Position numbers and translations under genes: made by a program
The notes under the pieces: generated by a model
Seen by the model: the letters and a program-made list of their open reading frames with translations, nothing else
What the model was told of the DNA's origin: nothing
Database searches by the model: none
In this document: positions 16,114 through 27,418 of the stretch, piece by piece
How positions within the stretch are numbered: position 1 is the stretch's first letter
How the letters are laid out: each line of letters begins with the position of its first letter
Origin: Streptomyces sp. HUAS MG91
GTDB lineage: Bacteria > Actinomycetota > Actinomycetes > Streptomycetales > Streptomycetaceae
Reading direction: 5' to 3'
Length of the DNA: 64,000 nt
NCBI RefSeq assembly: GCF_040529335.1
Contig: NZ_CP159534.1
Coordinates: 7,688,001 to 7,752,000 of the forward strand

Positions 16114-17004
16114 TCAGGTGTCCCGTTCCACCAGCATCCGCTGAAGCTCCCGAGCAGCCCGCGGCGGCGCCACGTCCGACCGATGGGCCAGCGCGATGGT
16201 CCGGCGCAACCCGGGCCGGGCCAGCGGAGTCACCCGGAGATCGGACCCGGCCCGCATCGCCACCATCGACGGCACCACGGCGACCCCCAGCCCCGCCCGC
16301 ACGAACCCCAGCACCGCATCCATCTCCCCGCCCTCCACCGCGAAGTCCGGCTCGAACCCCTCCGCCCGGCACGCCGCGACGGTCAGCTCCCGCAGGTCGT
16401 ACCCGTGCCGGAACATGACCAGCCGCTCGCCCTCCAGATCGGCGATGCGCACGGACCGCCGCCCGTGCCCGGGCCGCGGCGCGTTCGGCGACGACACGAC
16501 GACCAGCTCCTCGCGCAGCAGCTCCACGGTGGTCAGCGCGGGCGCCGGCGCCGGAAGCGGCAGCACGACCAGGGCCAGATCGAGCGCCCCGCGGGCCAGC
16601 TCCCGTACGAGGTCGTGCGAGCCGCCCTCCTCGATCAGCAGCTGGATCCCCGGATAGCGGTCGTGGAAGGCGCGCAGCACGTCCGGGAGCAGGCCCGTGC
16701 ACAGCGACGGCGTCGCCCCGAGCCGCACCCGGCCCCGCCGCAGCTGCGCCAGCTCCTGCACCTCGTGCCGGGCCGTGTCCGCGTCGGCCAGGATCCGCCG
16801 GGCCGTCGGCAGCAGCGCCTCGCCGGCGTCCGTGAGCGTGATGTTTCCCCGCGCCCGCTGGAAGAGATCGACCCCCAGCTCCCGCTCCAGCGCCCGGATC
16901 TGCTGGGACAGCGACGGCTGGGCGACATGCACCAGCTCGGCGGCGCGGGTGAAGTGCCGGGTCTCCGCAACCGCGACGAAGTACTGGAGCTGCTGGAACT
17001 GCAT
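16114..17004 (-). CDS. LysR-family transcriptional regulator
   Basis: This 296-residue regulator has an N-terminal winged helix-turn-helix (QLQYFVAVAETRHFTRAAE, then VAQPSLSQQIRALERELGVDLFQR), a long linker helix and a periplasmic-binding-protein-like effector domain. The start at 17004 begins directly with MQFQQLQYF, the usual LysR N-terminus; 18 further codons upstream are open but not conserved in type. It is divergent from sdhC with about 96 bases between, the classical layout for a LysR protein controlling its neighbour. Control of succinate dehydrogenase expression is therefore a reasonable inference. The effector is unknown. Confidence 0.92.
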   Translation of the reverse strand: MQFQQLQYFVAVAETRHFTRAAELVHVAQPSLSQQIRALERELGVDLFQRARGNITLTDAGEALLPTARRILADADTARHEVQELAQLRRGRVRLGATPSLCTGLLPDVLRAFHDRYPGIQLLIEEGGSHDLVRELARGALDLALVVLPLPAPAPALTTVELLREELVVVSSPNAPRPGHGRRSVRIADLEGERLVMFRHGYDLRELTVAACRAEGFEPDFAVEGGEMDAVLGFVRAGLGVAVVPSMVAMRAGSDLRVTPLARPGLRRTIALAHRSDVAPPRAARELQRMLVERDT

Positions 17005-17100
17005 ACCGGCCACTGTACCGGCACGATAGTCACAGCCTATGGAAATGAGCCGGACCATGTCTTGGACCGATCGGGCCTTCGGGCCCTACCGTCTGGTGAC

Positions 17101-17808
17101 ATGGCTCTGGCAACGCGGACGGACCGACGACCGTCCATGGCACGCACGGTGTGGGACAGCTCCGTCGGGAAGAAGACCGTGATGGCGGTCAGCGGCATCG
17201 TGATGCTGCTCTACCTGGTCGCCCACATGATCGGAAACCTCAAGATCTTCTTCGGTCCCGAGGAGATCAACCACTACGCGCGCTGGCTGCGCACCATGGG
17301 CGGCCCGGTCCTGCACTACGAGTGGGGCCTGTGGATCGCGCGCGTCGTGCTCGTCGTCGCCGTGGTGGCGCACGCCACGTCCGCGTACCAGCTCAGCCGC
17401 CGCGACATCAAGGCACGGCCCAGCAAGTACGTGCACAAGAAGCCGAGCGCCAGTTACGCCACGCGCACCATGCGCTGGGGCGGCATCATCCTCGGCCTGT
17501 TCATCGTCTGGCACATCCTCGACCTGACGACCGGCACCGTGCACCCCGGCGGATACCAGCACCTGCACCCGTACCAGAACATCATCGACACGTTCTCGAC
17601 CTGGTACGGCAACGTCACCTACATCGTCGCGATGCTCGCCCTCGGCCTGCACATCCAGCACGGGTTCTGGAGCGCCGCGCAGACCCTCGGCGTCGGCAGC
17701 CGTACCCGTGACCGCGTCCTGAAGACCGTCGGCAACGCCCTCGCCGCACTGCTCACGCTCGGTTTCATCGCCGTGCCCGTGGGCGTCATGACCGGATTGG
17801 TGAGCTGA
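17101..17808 (+). CDS. sdhC: Succinate dehydrogenase cytochrome b subunit
   Basis: This 235-residue protein has five hydrophobic helices (near 29-48, 80-100, 125-145, 175-195 and 210-232) and histidines suited to binding two haems (HMIGN, HYEW, HATSAYQ, WHILD, HIQHGFW). It is the fused, single-subunit cytochrome b type used by Gram-positive complex II, so no separate SdhD is needed. It anchors the catalytic subunits to the membrane and passes electrons to menaquinone. It is the first gene of sdhCAB, with only six bases to sdhA. The start at 17101 is preferred; MARTVWDSS (17137) is an alternative start. A divergent LysR gene lies upstream. Confidence 0.93.
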   Translation: MALATRTDRRPSMARTVWDSSVGKKTVMAVSGIVMLLYLVAHMIGNLKIFFGPEEINHYARWLRTMGGPVLHYEWGLWIARVVLVVAVVAHATSAYQLSRRDIKARPSKYVHKKPSASYATRTMRWGGIILGLFIVWHILDLTTGTVHPGGYQHLHPYQNIIDTFSTWYGNVTYIVAMLALGLHIQHGFWSAAQTLGVGSRTRDRVLKTVGNALAALLTLGFIAVPVGVMTGLVS

Positions 17809-17814
17809 ACAACC

Positions 17815-19769
<1,955 letters not shown>

Positions 19770-19773
<4 letters not shown>

Positions 19774-20516
19774 AGCTCACCCTGCGCGTCTGGCGCCAGA
19801 AGAACACCGGCGCGGAAGGCGCCATGTCCACGTACGAGGTGGACGGCATCAGCCAGGACATGTCGTTCCTGGAGATGCTCGACACCCTCAACGAGGAACT
19901 CATCGTCAAGGGCGAGGACCCCGTCGCCTTCGACCACGACTGCCGCGAGGGCATCTGCGGCGCGTGCAGCCTCGTCATCAACGGCGACGCGCACGGCCCC
20001 GAGCGCACCACCACCTGCCAGCTGCACATGCGGTCCTTCCAGGACGGCGACACGATCGACATCGAGCCGTGGCGCGCCTCCGCCTTCCCGGTCATCAAGG
20101 ACCTGGTGGTCGACCGCTCGGCCTTCGACCGGATCATCCAGGCCGGCGGCTACATCACCGCCCCGACCGGCACGGCCCCCGAGGCGCACGCCACGCCCGT
20201 GCCCAAGCCGGACGCGGACTTCGCCTTCGAGCACGCCGAGTGCATCGGCTGCGGCGCCTGCGTGGCGGCCTGCCCGAACGGCGCGGCCATGCTGTTCACC
20301 TCCGCCAAGGTCAACCACCTCAACGTGCTGCCGCAGGGCGCTCCCGAACGCGAGACCCGCGTCCTGGACATGGTCGCGCAGATGGACGAGGAGGGCTTCG
20401 GCGGCTGCACGCTCACCGGCGAGTGCGCGACGGCCTGCCCCAAGGGCATCCCGCTGTTCTCCATCACGAGCATGAACAAGGAGTGGCTGCGCGCGAACCG
20501 CAAGGTCAGCCGCTGA
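19770..20516 (+). CDS. sdhB: Succinate dehydrogenase iron-sulfur subunit
   Basis: This 248-residue electron-transfer subunit has the 2Fe-2S ferredoxin-type motif [13 protein letters not shown] with a later C in TTTCQLH, the 4Fe-4S motif [16 protein letters not shown] and the 3Fe-4S motif [16 protein letters not shown]. It links FAD of SdhA to haem of SdhC. The ATG at 19770 overlaps the sdhA stop by four bases. A strong hairpin 40 bases after its stop (20557-20586) closes the operon. All three cluster motifs appear complete, so the enzyme should be functional. Confidence 0.96.
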
Positions 20517-20556
20517 GCCGCACCACCACACGTCCCGCGAGCAGCGCGGGGTGGGC

Positions 20557-20586
20557 GGGACCGGGAGCAGGTGCTCTCCCGGTCCC
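20557..20586 (+). terminator. Terminator of sdhCAB
   Basis: A perfect 11-bp stem (GGGACCGGGAG at 20557-20567, complement at 20576-20586) with an eight-base loop, 40 bases downstream of the sdhB stop. Confidence 0.8.
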
Positions 20587-20642
20587 GTCATCGCGTTCCG
20601 GGGTCTGACGCCGCGTCATGTCGGCGCGGTACCTTCCCCTCC

Positions 20643-22160
20643 ATGTATCCGGGAACGTACGACCGAGCTAGGCCGGCCGTCGTCACGGCCGACGGCGACA
20701 CCACTCTCACCTACGGCGAGCTGGAGGAGAACTCCCTGCGCCTCGCCGACCATCTGCGCACGCGCGGGCTGCGCCGGGGCGACCACCTCGCCCTGCTCTG
20801 CGGCAACAACCCGCGCGTCATGGAGGTCTACTGGGCCGCGATGCGCTCGGGCCTCTACCTCACGGCCGTCAACCACCACCTCACCGCCGACGAGGCCGCC
20901 TACATCGTGCGCGACTGCGGGGCGAGCGCCCTCGTCGTCTCCGGGCCGCTGAGCGAACTGGGCTCGGCCGTCGCCGACTTGGCGCCCGGAATCACCCATG
21001 TCCTCAACCTCGACGACGGGACCTACGACGCCGCGCTGGCCGCCGCCTCCGCCGAGCCGCCCGCCGTGCAGCCGCGCGGCACCGACATGCTCTACTCGTC
21101 CGGGACCACCGGGCGGCCCAAGGGCGTCCGCCCCGCCCTGCCGGAGGGTGACGTGCGCACCGAACCGTCCACGGTGCAGCTGCTCTTCCAGCCCATGTAC
21201 GGCTTCGACGAGGAGACGGTCTACCTCTGCCCCGCGCCGCTCTACCACGCGGCGCCACTGCGCTTCTGCGGCACGATCACCGCCACCGGCGGCACCGTCG
21301 TCCTCATGAACTCCTTCGACGCGCAAGGGGCGTTGGCGGCCGTCGAACGGCACCGGGTCACCCACAGCCAGTGGGTGCCGACCATGTTCGTCCGGATGCT
21401 GAAACTCCCGGACGCCGTCCGCGAGCGGTACGACATCTCGTCGATGAAGGTCGCCGTGCACGCGGCGGCGCCCTGTCCCCTGGAGGTGAAGCGGCGGATG
21501 ATGGAGTGGTGGGGACCGGTCCTGTACGAGTACTACTCGTCCACCGAGGGTAACGGGATCACGTTCATCGGCCCGGACGAGTGGCTGCGCAAACCGGGTT
21601 CCGTCGGACGAGCCGGTCTCCTCGGCGAGTTGAGGATCTGCGACGAGGAGGGGAAGGTCCTGCCGCCAGGGGAGACCGGCACCGTCTACTTCGAGCGCGA
21701 CGAACTCCCGTTCCGCTATCACCGCGACGACGACCGCACCCGCGAGGCCCAGCACCCCGAGCATCCGGCGTGGACCACCACGGGGGACATCGGGCACGTC
21801 GACGAGGACGGCTACCTCTTCCTCACCGACCGCAAGGCCTTCATGATCATCTCGGGTGGGGTCAACATCTACCCGCAGGAGATCGAGGACTGCCTCGTCC
21901 TGCACCCGGCGGTCGCCGACGTGGCCGTCGTCGGGGTGCCGGACGAGGAGATGGGGGAGTCGGTACGGGCGTACGTGGAGCCCGCCGAAGGAGCCCCGTG
22001 CGGACCGGAGTCGGCCGCCGAACTGATCGCGTACGTCCGTGACCGGATGGCGCACTACAAGGTGCCCAGGGACGTCGAGTTCGTCGCGTCGCTGCCGCGC
22101 ACGCCCACCGGAAAACTGGCCAAGGGCAGGCTCCGTCAGGGCAGCAGCCGCCGCAGATAG
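20643..22160 (+). CDS. Acyl-CoA synthetase (AMP-forming, ANL superfamily)
   Basis: This 505-residue adenylate-forming enzyme activates a carboxylic acid, probably a fatty or aromatic acid, with ATP and CoA. The P-loop-like motif is MLYSSGTTGRPKGV, followed by YEYYSSTEGNG (A5), TTGDIGHVDEDGYLFLTDR (A7/A8) and the C-terminal [14 protein letters not shown] with catalytic lysine (A10). The ATG at 20643 begins MYPGTYDRARPA, a usual opening in this family; the upstream ribosome site is weak. The last 25 bases overlap the convergent UvrA-like gene. It is isolated from other beta-oxidation genes, so the specific acid cannot be named. Confidence 0.88.
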   Translation: MYPGTYDRARPAVVTADGDTTLTYGELEENSLRLADHLRTRGLRRGDHLALLCGNNPRVMEVYWAAMRSGLYLTAVNHHLTADEAAYIVRDCGASALVVSGPLSELGSAVADLAPGITHVLNLDDGTYDAALAAASAEPPAVQPRGTDMLYSSGTTGRPKGVRPALPEGDVRTEPSTVQLLFQPMYGFDEETVYLCPAPLYHAAPLRFCGTITATGGTVVLMNSFDAQGALAAVERHRVTHSQWVPTMFVRMLKLPDAVRERYDISSMKVAVHAAAPCPLEVKRRMMEWWGPVLYEYYSSTEGNGITFIGPDEWLRKPGSVGRAGLLGELRICDEEGKVLPPGETGTVYFERDELPFRYHRDDDRTREAQHPEHPAWTTTGDIGHVDEDGYLFLTDRKAFMIISGGVNIYPQEIEDCLVLHPAVADVAVVGVPDEEMGESVRAYVEPAEGAPCGPESAAELIAYVRDRMAHYKVPRDVEFVASLPRTPTGKLAKGRLRQGSSRRR

Positions 22161-24499
22161 GGGGCGGTGCGGCTCCCGGGGTGGGCGGCCACCTCGGCGG
22201 GCGGCCCCGCGACGACGACACGGCCGCCCGCGTCCCCGCCGCCGGGACCCATGTCGATCACCCAGTCCGCGCCCGCGACGACCGCCATGTCGTGCTCCAC
22301 GACCACCACGGAGTGGCCCGCGTCGACGAGCCCGTTCAGCTGCCGCAGCAGCACCTCCACGTCGGCCGGGTGCAGTCCCGTGGTCGGCTCGTCCAGGAGG
22401 TACAGGGTGTGGCCGCGCCGCACCCGCTGCAACTCGCTCGCCAGCTTGATGCGCTGGGCCTCGCCGCCGGACAGTTCGGTCGCGGGCTGGCCCAGCCGGA
22501 GATAGCCGAGGCCGACGTCGAGCAGGGTCCGCAGACTGCGCTCCACGGCCGTCGCCGCGGGATCGTCCGCGAAGAACGCGGCCGCCGACTCCACCGTCAG
22601 GTCGAGGACCTCGGCGATGTTCAGCCCGCGGTACGCGACCTCCAGCGTCTCCGCGTTGTAGCGGGCGCCCCCGCAGGTCGGGCACGGGGCGTACGTGCTC
22701 GGCAGGAAGAGGAGCTCGACGCTGACGAACCCCTCGCCCTGACAGGTCTCGCAGCGCCCGCCGGTGACGTTGAAGGAGAACCGGCCCACGCCGTAGCCGC
22801 GGGCCCTCGCCTCGTCGGTGGCCGCGAACACCTTGCGCACGACGTCGAACAGGCCGGTGTACGTGGCGAGGTTGGAGCGCGGTGTGCGCCCGATCGGCTT
22901 CTGGTCCACGACCACCAGCCGGCCCACGCTCTCCCGGTCCTCCGTGATCTCGCCGATCAGCGTCGACTTGCCGGACCCCGAGACACCGGTGACGGCCGTG
23001 AACGCGCCGAGCGGGACGTCGACCGTCACGTCCCGCAGATTGTGCCGGGTCACCGGACCGAGAGTGAACCAGCCCCGGGGCGTACGGACCTGACGTACCG
23101 TCACCGGAGAGTCGTCGAACAGGAACCGGGCCGTCGCCGAGCCCTCGACCCCCTTCAGTGCGGCCACCGGACCGCTGTGCAGCACCTCGCCGCCGTGCTC
23201 ACCCGCCAGCGGACCCACGTCCACCAGCCAGTCCGCGTGCCGCATCACGTCCAGGTGGTGCTCGACCACGAAGACCGAGTTCCCGGCCGCCTTCAGCCGG
23301 TCCAGAACTGAGAGCAGCGACTCGGTGTCGGCGGGGTGCAGGCCCGCCGACGGTTCGTCGAGGACGTACACGACCCCGAAGAGACCCGACCTCAACTGCG
23401 TGGCGAGCCGCAGGCGTTGCAGCTCTCCGGCCGAGAGCGTGGGGGTGGCCCGGTCCAGGCTCAGATAGCCGAGACCGAGCTCGGTGACCGTGCCGATCCG
23501 GGCGCGCAGATCCCCGGTGAGGACGCGCGCGGTCTCGGACGGGTCGGGCGTGTCCAGGACCTCGGCCAGCTCCGTCAGCGGCAGCCGGGCCAGCTCCGCG
23601 ACGTTGCGCCCCGCGAAGGTCACCGCGAGCGACTCGGGCCGCAGCCGGGCCCCTCCGCACACCGGACACGGAGCGCTGTGCAGGAACTTCTCCGCCTTCG
23701 CCCGCAGCGACGGGCTCTTGGAGTCCGAGAAGGTCTTCAGCACGTACCGGTTCGCGCTCATGTACGTGCCCTGGTACGGGCGTTGGATGCGGTTCGCGTC
23801 CCGCACCGGGTGCACGGTCACCACCGGCTGCTCGTCCGTGAACAGGATCCAGTCCCGGTCCGCCCGCTCCAGCTCCCGCCAGGGCCGGTCCACGTCGTAG
23901 CCGAGCGCCCCGAGGATGTCCCGCAGGTTCTTGCCCTGCCAGGCGCCGGGCCAGGCCGCGATCGCGCCCTCGCGGATCGACAGCGACGGATCGGGGACCA
24001 GCAGTTCCTCCGTGGTGCGGTGGACGCGCCCCAGCCCGTGGCACTCCGGGCAGGCGCCGGCCGCCGTGTTCGGCGAGAACGCGTCCGAGTCGAGCCGCTC
24101 CGCGCCCCGCGGATAGCGGCCGGCCCGCGAGAACAGCATCCGCAGCGAATTGGAGAGCGTGGTGACCGTGCCGACCGAGGACCGGGACGTCGGCGCCGAA
24201 CGGCTCTGCTGGAGCGACACCGCCGGCGGCAGTCCGGTGATCTCGCCGACCTTCGGCGCACCGACCTGGTGGATCAGGCGGCGCGCGTACGGGGCGACCG
24301 ACTCGAAGTAGCGGCGCTGCGCCTCCGCGTAGACCGTCCCGAAGGCCAGCGACGACTTGCCCGAGCCCGAGACCCCCGTGAAGACCGCGAGGACATCCCG
24401 GGGGACGTCGACGTCGACGCCCTTGAGGTTGTGCTCACGGGCGCCGCGCACCCGCACGAAGCCGTCGTGGCGCGGGTCGGACGGATCGGGGTGGTGCAT
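22136..24499 (-). CDS. UvrA-like excinuclease/ABC ATPase (UvrA2 type)
   Basis: This 787-residue protein has duplicated ABC ATPase halves. Walker A motifs are [15 protein letters not shown] and [15 protein letters not shown]; signature motifs are [16 protein letters not shown] and [16 protein letters not shown]; Walker B motifs are [14 protein letters not shown] and [13 protein letters not shown]. Zinc-type CxxC modules occur at [23 protein letters not shown] and CPTCGG. It is clearly shorter than housekeeping UvrA (about 940 residues), so it is better seen as the UvrA2/DrrC-like class linked to DNA damage tolerance or drug resistance. The ATG at 24499 (MHHPDPSD) is preferred over the open extension to 24655. 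The 3' end overlaps the acyl-CoA synthetase gene. Confidence 0.9.
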   Translation of the reverse strand: MHHPDPSDPRHDGFVRVRGAREHNLKGVDVDVPRDVLAVFTGVSGSGKSSLAFGTVYAEAQRRYFESVAPYARRLIHQVGAPKVGEITGLPPAVSLQQSRSAPTSRSSVGTVTTLSNSLRMLFSRAGRYPRGAERLDSDAFSPNTAAGACPECHGLGRVHRTTEELLVPDPSLSIREGAIAAWPGAWQGKNLRDILGALGYDVDRPWRELERADRDWILFTDEQPVVTVHPVRDANRIQRPYQGTYMSANRYVLKTFSDSKSPSLRAKAEKFLHSAPCPVCGGARLRPESLAVTFAGRNVAELARLPLTELAEVLDTPDPSETARVLTGDLRARIGTVTELGLGYLSLDRATPTLSAGELQRLRLATQLRSGLFGVVYVLDEPSAGLHPADTESLLSVLDRLKAAGNSVFVVEHHLDVMRHADWLVDVGPLAGEHGGEVLHSGPVAALKGVEGSATARFLFDDSPVTVRQVRTPRGWFTLGPVTRHNLRDVTVDVPLGAFTAVTGVSGSGKSTLIGEITEDRESVGRLVVVDQKPIGRTPRSNLATYTGLFDVVRKVFAATDEARARGYGVGRFSFNVTGGRCETCQGEGFVSVELLFLPSTYAPCPTCGGARYNAETLEVAYRGLNIAEVLDLTVESAAAFFADDPAATAVERSLRTLLDVGLGYLRLGQPATELSGGEAQRIKLASELQRVRRGHTLYLLDEPTTGLHPADVEVLLRQLNGLVDAGHSVVVVEHDMAVVAGADWVIDMGPGGGDAGGRVVVAGPPAEVAAHPGSRTAPYLRRLLP

Positions 24500-24700
24500 G
24501 GGGCGGGCTCCCGGTGGTGCGGAGGTCTCTCGTCGTCGAGAACCATGATCCACCCACCGGGGGCGGTGGCGCGCGCCCGGCGGCACGGTACGGACACCCG
24601 GGAGAACGTCCGATGAATGATGTGCACATGCCTTGACGGCCGGTCGCGGGCCCACGCACCGTTACGGAGGTCGTCCAGAGGTCGGTCCCGTGGAGGGTTC

Positions 24701-26305
24701 GTGAACAGCAGACTGCTCGGCGCCGGCGCGGCACTGTGCGTCGTCGCGCTCGTGGGAGCGGCACCGTCACCGGCCGTGTCGGCGCCCCGGCACGGACTGC
24801 CGCTGGGCGCGGCCGGCCTGTCCGAGACCCGGACGACGCGGACCCTCCAGCCCGGCGTGACGCTCACCCGCATCGTGCGCGGCACCGACACCCCGGCCAT
24901 GGACTGGACCGTGGAGCTCTCCATCCCGGGCGGCGCCGGATCCCCCGACCCGGACGCGCCGCCCACCGCGCTCAAGGACGAGGAGAGCGCGGGCGAACTC
25001 CTCGCCTCGCTGCGCGCGAAGGGCTTCGACGCCCGCTCCGAGAAGGTGACCACCCCGGCGACCGCCGACTACGCGGGCGGCACGCTCGGCTGGCGGGTCC
25101 GCGTCGGCACCTTCCCGGACGAGAGCGCGGCCACCGCCGAACGCACCCGGCTGCGCGCCGCCGGATACACCGGATCCGCCTGGTACACCGGCTGGGACGG
25201 CGACGCGGGCGACCGCGGCCCCTGGCACATCGACGTCCTCACCATCGACCCGAAGAAGTTCCACGGCGACCTCAAGGCCTCCTACGGCCCCGACCTGGAG
25301 AACCGCGAGACGACCAGCGCGCTCGCCGCCGCCGACGGAGCCACCGCCGGGATCAACGCGGGCTTCTTCGTCCTCGACCCCAAGGCGGGCGCCCCCGGCG
25401 ACCCGGCCGGCGTCGGCGTCTACGACGGGCAACTGCTCAGCGAGGCCGTGAACGGCCGCCCCGGCCTCGTCGTCGACGACTCCGCGCGCGCCACCGCGAT
25501 CACCCGCTTCACCTGGAGCGGCACCGTCACCGCGGGGCGCACCTCGCTGCCGCTGGACGGCGTCGACCGCGTCCCCGGCCTGATCCGCAACTGCGGCGGC
25601 ACCGCCGACGACCTCCCGACGGCCCGCCCCCTGCACGACACGACCTGCACCGACCCGGACGAACTCGTCGCTTTCACAGCCGAGTTCGGCAAGGAGACCC
25701 CGAAGGGCGAGGGCGCCGAGGCCGTCCTCGACCGGCACGGCAAGGTCGTCGAGGTGCGCGCCTCGCGCGGCGGCACCCTGCCCGCGGGAGGCCGCAGCGT
25801 GCAGGCGACCGGCGTCTACGCCGCGAAACTCACCGCCCTCGCCCAGGTCGGCCGGCCCCTGCGCGTCCGGAGCGGACTGAAGGACGCCAAGGGCCGCCCC
25901 GTCACGCCGTCCCGCACCACCAGCGTCCTCAACGGCGGCCCCGAACTGGTCCGCGACGGCCGCGTCCACGTCACCCCGGCCACCGACGGCATGGTCCAGC
26001 CCGGCAACCCGAGCTTCTACTACGGCTGGGTGCACAAGCGGAACCCGCGCACCTTCGCCGGTACGGACGCCGCCGGCCGGACCGTGCTCGTCACCGCCGA
26101 CGGCCGCGGCACCGGATCGCTCGGCCTGAGCATCCCGGAGAGCGCGGCGGTCGCCCGGGCGCTGGGGCTCAAGGACGCCATGAACCTCGACGGCGGCGGC
26201 TCGACCACGATGGTCGTCGACGGCCAGGTCATCAACGACCCGTCCGACGCCACCGGCGAACGCCCGGTCGGCGACGCCCTCCTCGTGCTCCCCGCCAAGA
26301 ACTGA
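24701..26305 (+). CDS. Secreted SPOR-domain phosphodiester glycosidase (NAGPA family)
   Basis: This 534-residue exported protein has a signal peptide (LLGAGAALCVVALVGAAPSPAVSA) followed by a SPOR-like module (about residues 85-165, with LLASLRAKGFDA and GWRVRVGTFPDESAATAERT, then LRAAGYTGSAWYTGWD). The C-terminal NAGPA domain contains GINAGFFVLD, SVLNGGPELV, GWVHKRNPRTFAG and the catalytic-type AMNLDGGGSTTMVV. The NAGPA family cleaves N-acetylglucosamine or similar sugars from phosphodiesters; SPOR domains bind denuded peptidoglycan glycans. The combination suggests action on wall-attached glycopolymers, which is inference. The GTG at 24701 has GGAGGG upstream. A secreted esterase gene follows 108 bases later. 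Confidence 0.82.
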   Translation: MNSRLLGAGAALCVVALVGAAPSPAVSAPRHGLPLGAAGLSETRTTRTLQPGVTLTRIVRGTDTPAMDWTVELSIPGGAGSPDPDAPPTALKDEESAGELLASLRAKGFDARSEKVTTPATADYAGGTLGWRVRVGTFPDESAATAERTRLRAAGYTGSAWYTGWDGDAGDRGPWHIDVLTIDPKKFHGDLKASYGPDLENRETTSALAAADGATAGINAGFFVLDPKAGAPGDPAGVGVYDGQLLSEAVNGRPGLVVDDSARATAITRFTWSGTVTAGRTSLPLDGVDRVPGLIRNCGGTADDLPTARPLHDTTCTDPDELVAFTAEFGKETPKGEGAEAVLDRHGKVVEVRASRGGTLPAGGRSVQATGVYAAKLTALAQVGRPLRVRSGLKDAKGRPVTPSRTTSVLNGGPELVRDGRVHVTPATDGMVQPGNPSFYYGWVHKRNPRTFAGTDAAGRTVLVTADGRGTGSLGLSIPESAAVARALGLKDAMNLDGGGSTTMVVDGQVINDPSDATGERPVGDALLVLPAKN

Positions 26306-26311
26306 GACCGG

Positions 26312-26387
26312 CCCGGCACCACAGGAGAAGACGACCCGGCATCACAGGAACGGGAGAGGAAGACCCGGCACCGCAGCAGGAGCACGA
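26312..26387 (+). repeat. Three imperfect leader repeats
   Basis: Three units beginning CCCGGCA(C/T)C near 26312, 26335 and 26364, each with an AGGAG- or AGGAA-like purine run, lie between the glycosidase stop and the esterase start. Unit lengths vary (about 23-29 bases). They may be a slippage product; a role is not evident. Confidence 0.5.
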
Positions 26388-26413
26388 TCCGCCGCCGACC
26401 CACGGGAGCCGCC

Positions 26414-27400
26414 ATGCCCGCCGCCCTGACCCGCCTCGCCGGACGCCTGCCGCTCGTCCTGGCGGCGCTGCTGCTCACCTTCGGGGCGGCGCCGTCCACC
26501 GTCGCCGCCCCGGCCCGCCCCGCCGCCGAGGTCGTCGGCGTCACGCAGGTCGCCGAGCGGCAGGTGGACCTCTCGGTCCGCGCGTCGGCGCTCGGCGGCC
26601 GGACGGTCAAGGTCCGCCTGCTCACCCCGGACGGCTGGGACCCCGCCGACCCCAGCCAACACTGGCCCACCCTGTGGCTGCTGCACGGGTGCTGCGGCGA
26701 CTACACGTCCTGGACGAGCAGGACCGACGTCGCCTCCCTCGACAGCCTGCGCCACGTCCTCGTCGTCATGCCCGAGGCCGGCTGGAACGGCTGGTACAGC
26801 GACTGGTGGAACCACGGGCAGGGCGGCGACCCCGCCTGGGACACCTTCCACACCCGCGACCTGCGCCGCCTCCTGGAGCGCGACTGGGGCGCCGGTCCCC
26901 GCCGGGTCGTCGCCGGACTGTCCATGGGCGGCCAGGGCGCACTCGTCTACGCGGCCCGGCACCCCGGCATGTTCAGGGCGGCGGCCGCCTACTCCGGCTC
27001 CGCGCACCCGCTCCTGAACGACGAGTCCACCACCCGCATCCTCGGCTTCTTCGCCGGCCAGGGCACCGACCCGCTGCGCGTGTGGGGCGATCCCGTCGCC
27101 CAGCGCGCCGTCTGGGCCGCCCACGACCCGTACCACCTGGCCGCCCGCCTCACGAGGCTGCCGGTCTACCTCTCCAGCGGCGACGGCACCGCGGGACCGC
27201 TGGACCCGCCGGGCCCCACGAACGCCCTGGAGGCCGACTTCAACCGGCAGAACCACGCCCTCGCCGACCGGCTGAAGAGCCTCGGCGCCCGGCACCTCAC
27301 CACCCACTTCTACGGCCCCGGCACCCACACCTGGCCCTACTGGCAGCGCGAACTGCACTCCTCGCTGCCGATGCTGCTGCACGGCCTCGGAGTCCGATGA
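26414..27400 (+). CDS. Secreted esterase, antigen 85 / esterase D-like alpha/beta hydrolase
   Basis: This 328-residue exported serine esterase has a signal peptide (LPLVLAALLLTFGAAPSTVAA), an oxyanion region WLLHGCCGDYTSW, the nucleophile elbow VAGLSMGGQGAL, an acidic residue probably in VYLSSGDGTAG, and a catalytic histidine in YGPGTHTWPYWQREL. The motif set matches the PF00756 group that includes mycolyltransferases; in Streptomyces, which lacks mycolates, relatives act on acyl esters of unknown kind. It is probably cotranscribed with the upstream glycosidase, making a two-gene secreted hydrolase unit. A paired Cys-Cys (GCCGD) is unusual but common in this subgroup. Confidence 0.86.
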   Translation: MPAALTRLAGRLPLVLAALLLTFGAAPSTVAAPARPAAEVVGVTQVAERQVDLSVRASALGGRTVKVRLLTPDGWDPADPSQHWPTLWLLHGCCGDYTSWTSRTDVASLDSLRHVLVVMPEAGWNGWYSDWWNHGQGGDPAWDTFHTRDLRRLLERDWGAGPRRVVAGLSMGGQGALVYAARHPGMFRAAAAYSGSAHPLLNDESTTRILGFFAGQGTDPLRVWGDPVAQRAVWAAHDPYHLAARLTRLPVYLSSGDGTAGPLDPPGPTNALEADFNRQNHALADRLKSLGARHLTTHFYGPGTHTWPYWQRELHSSLPMLLHGLGVR

Positions 27401-27418
27401 GCCCCGTCCGGGCCGGCG

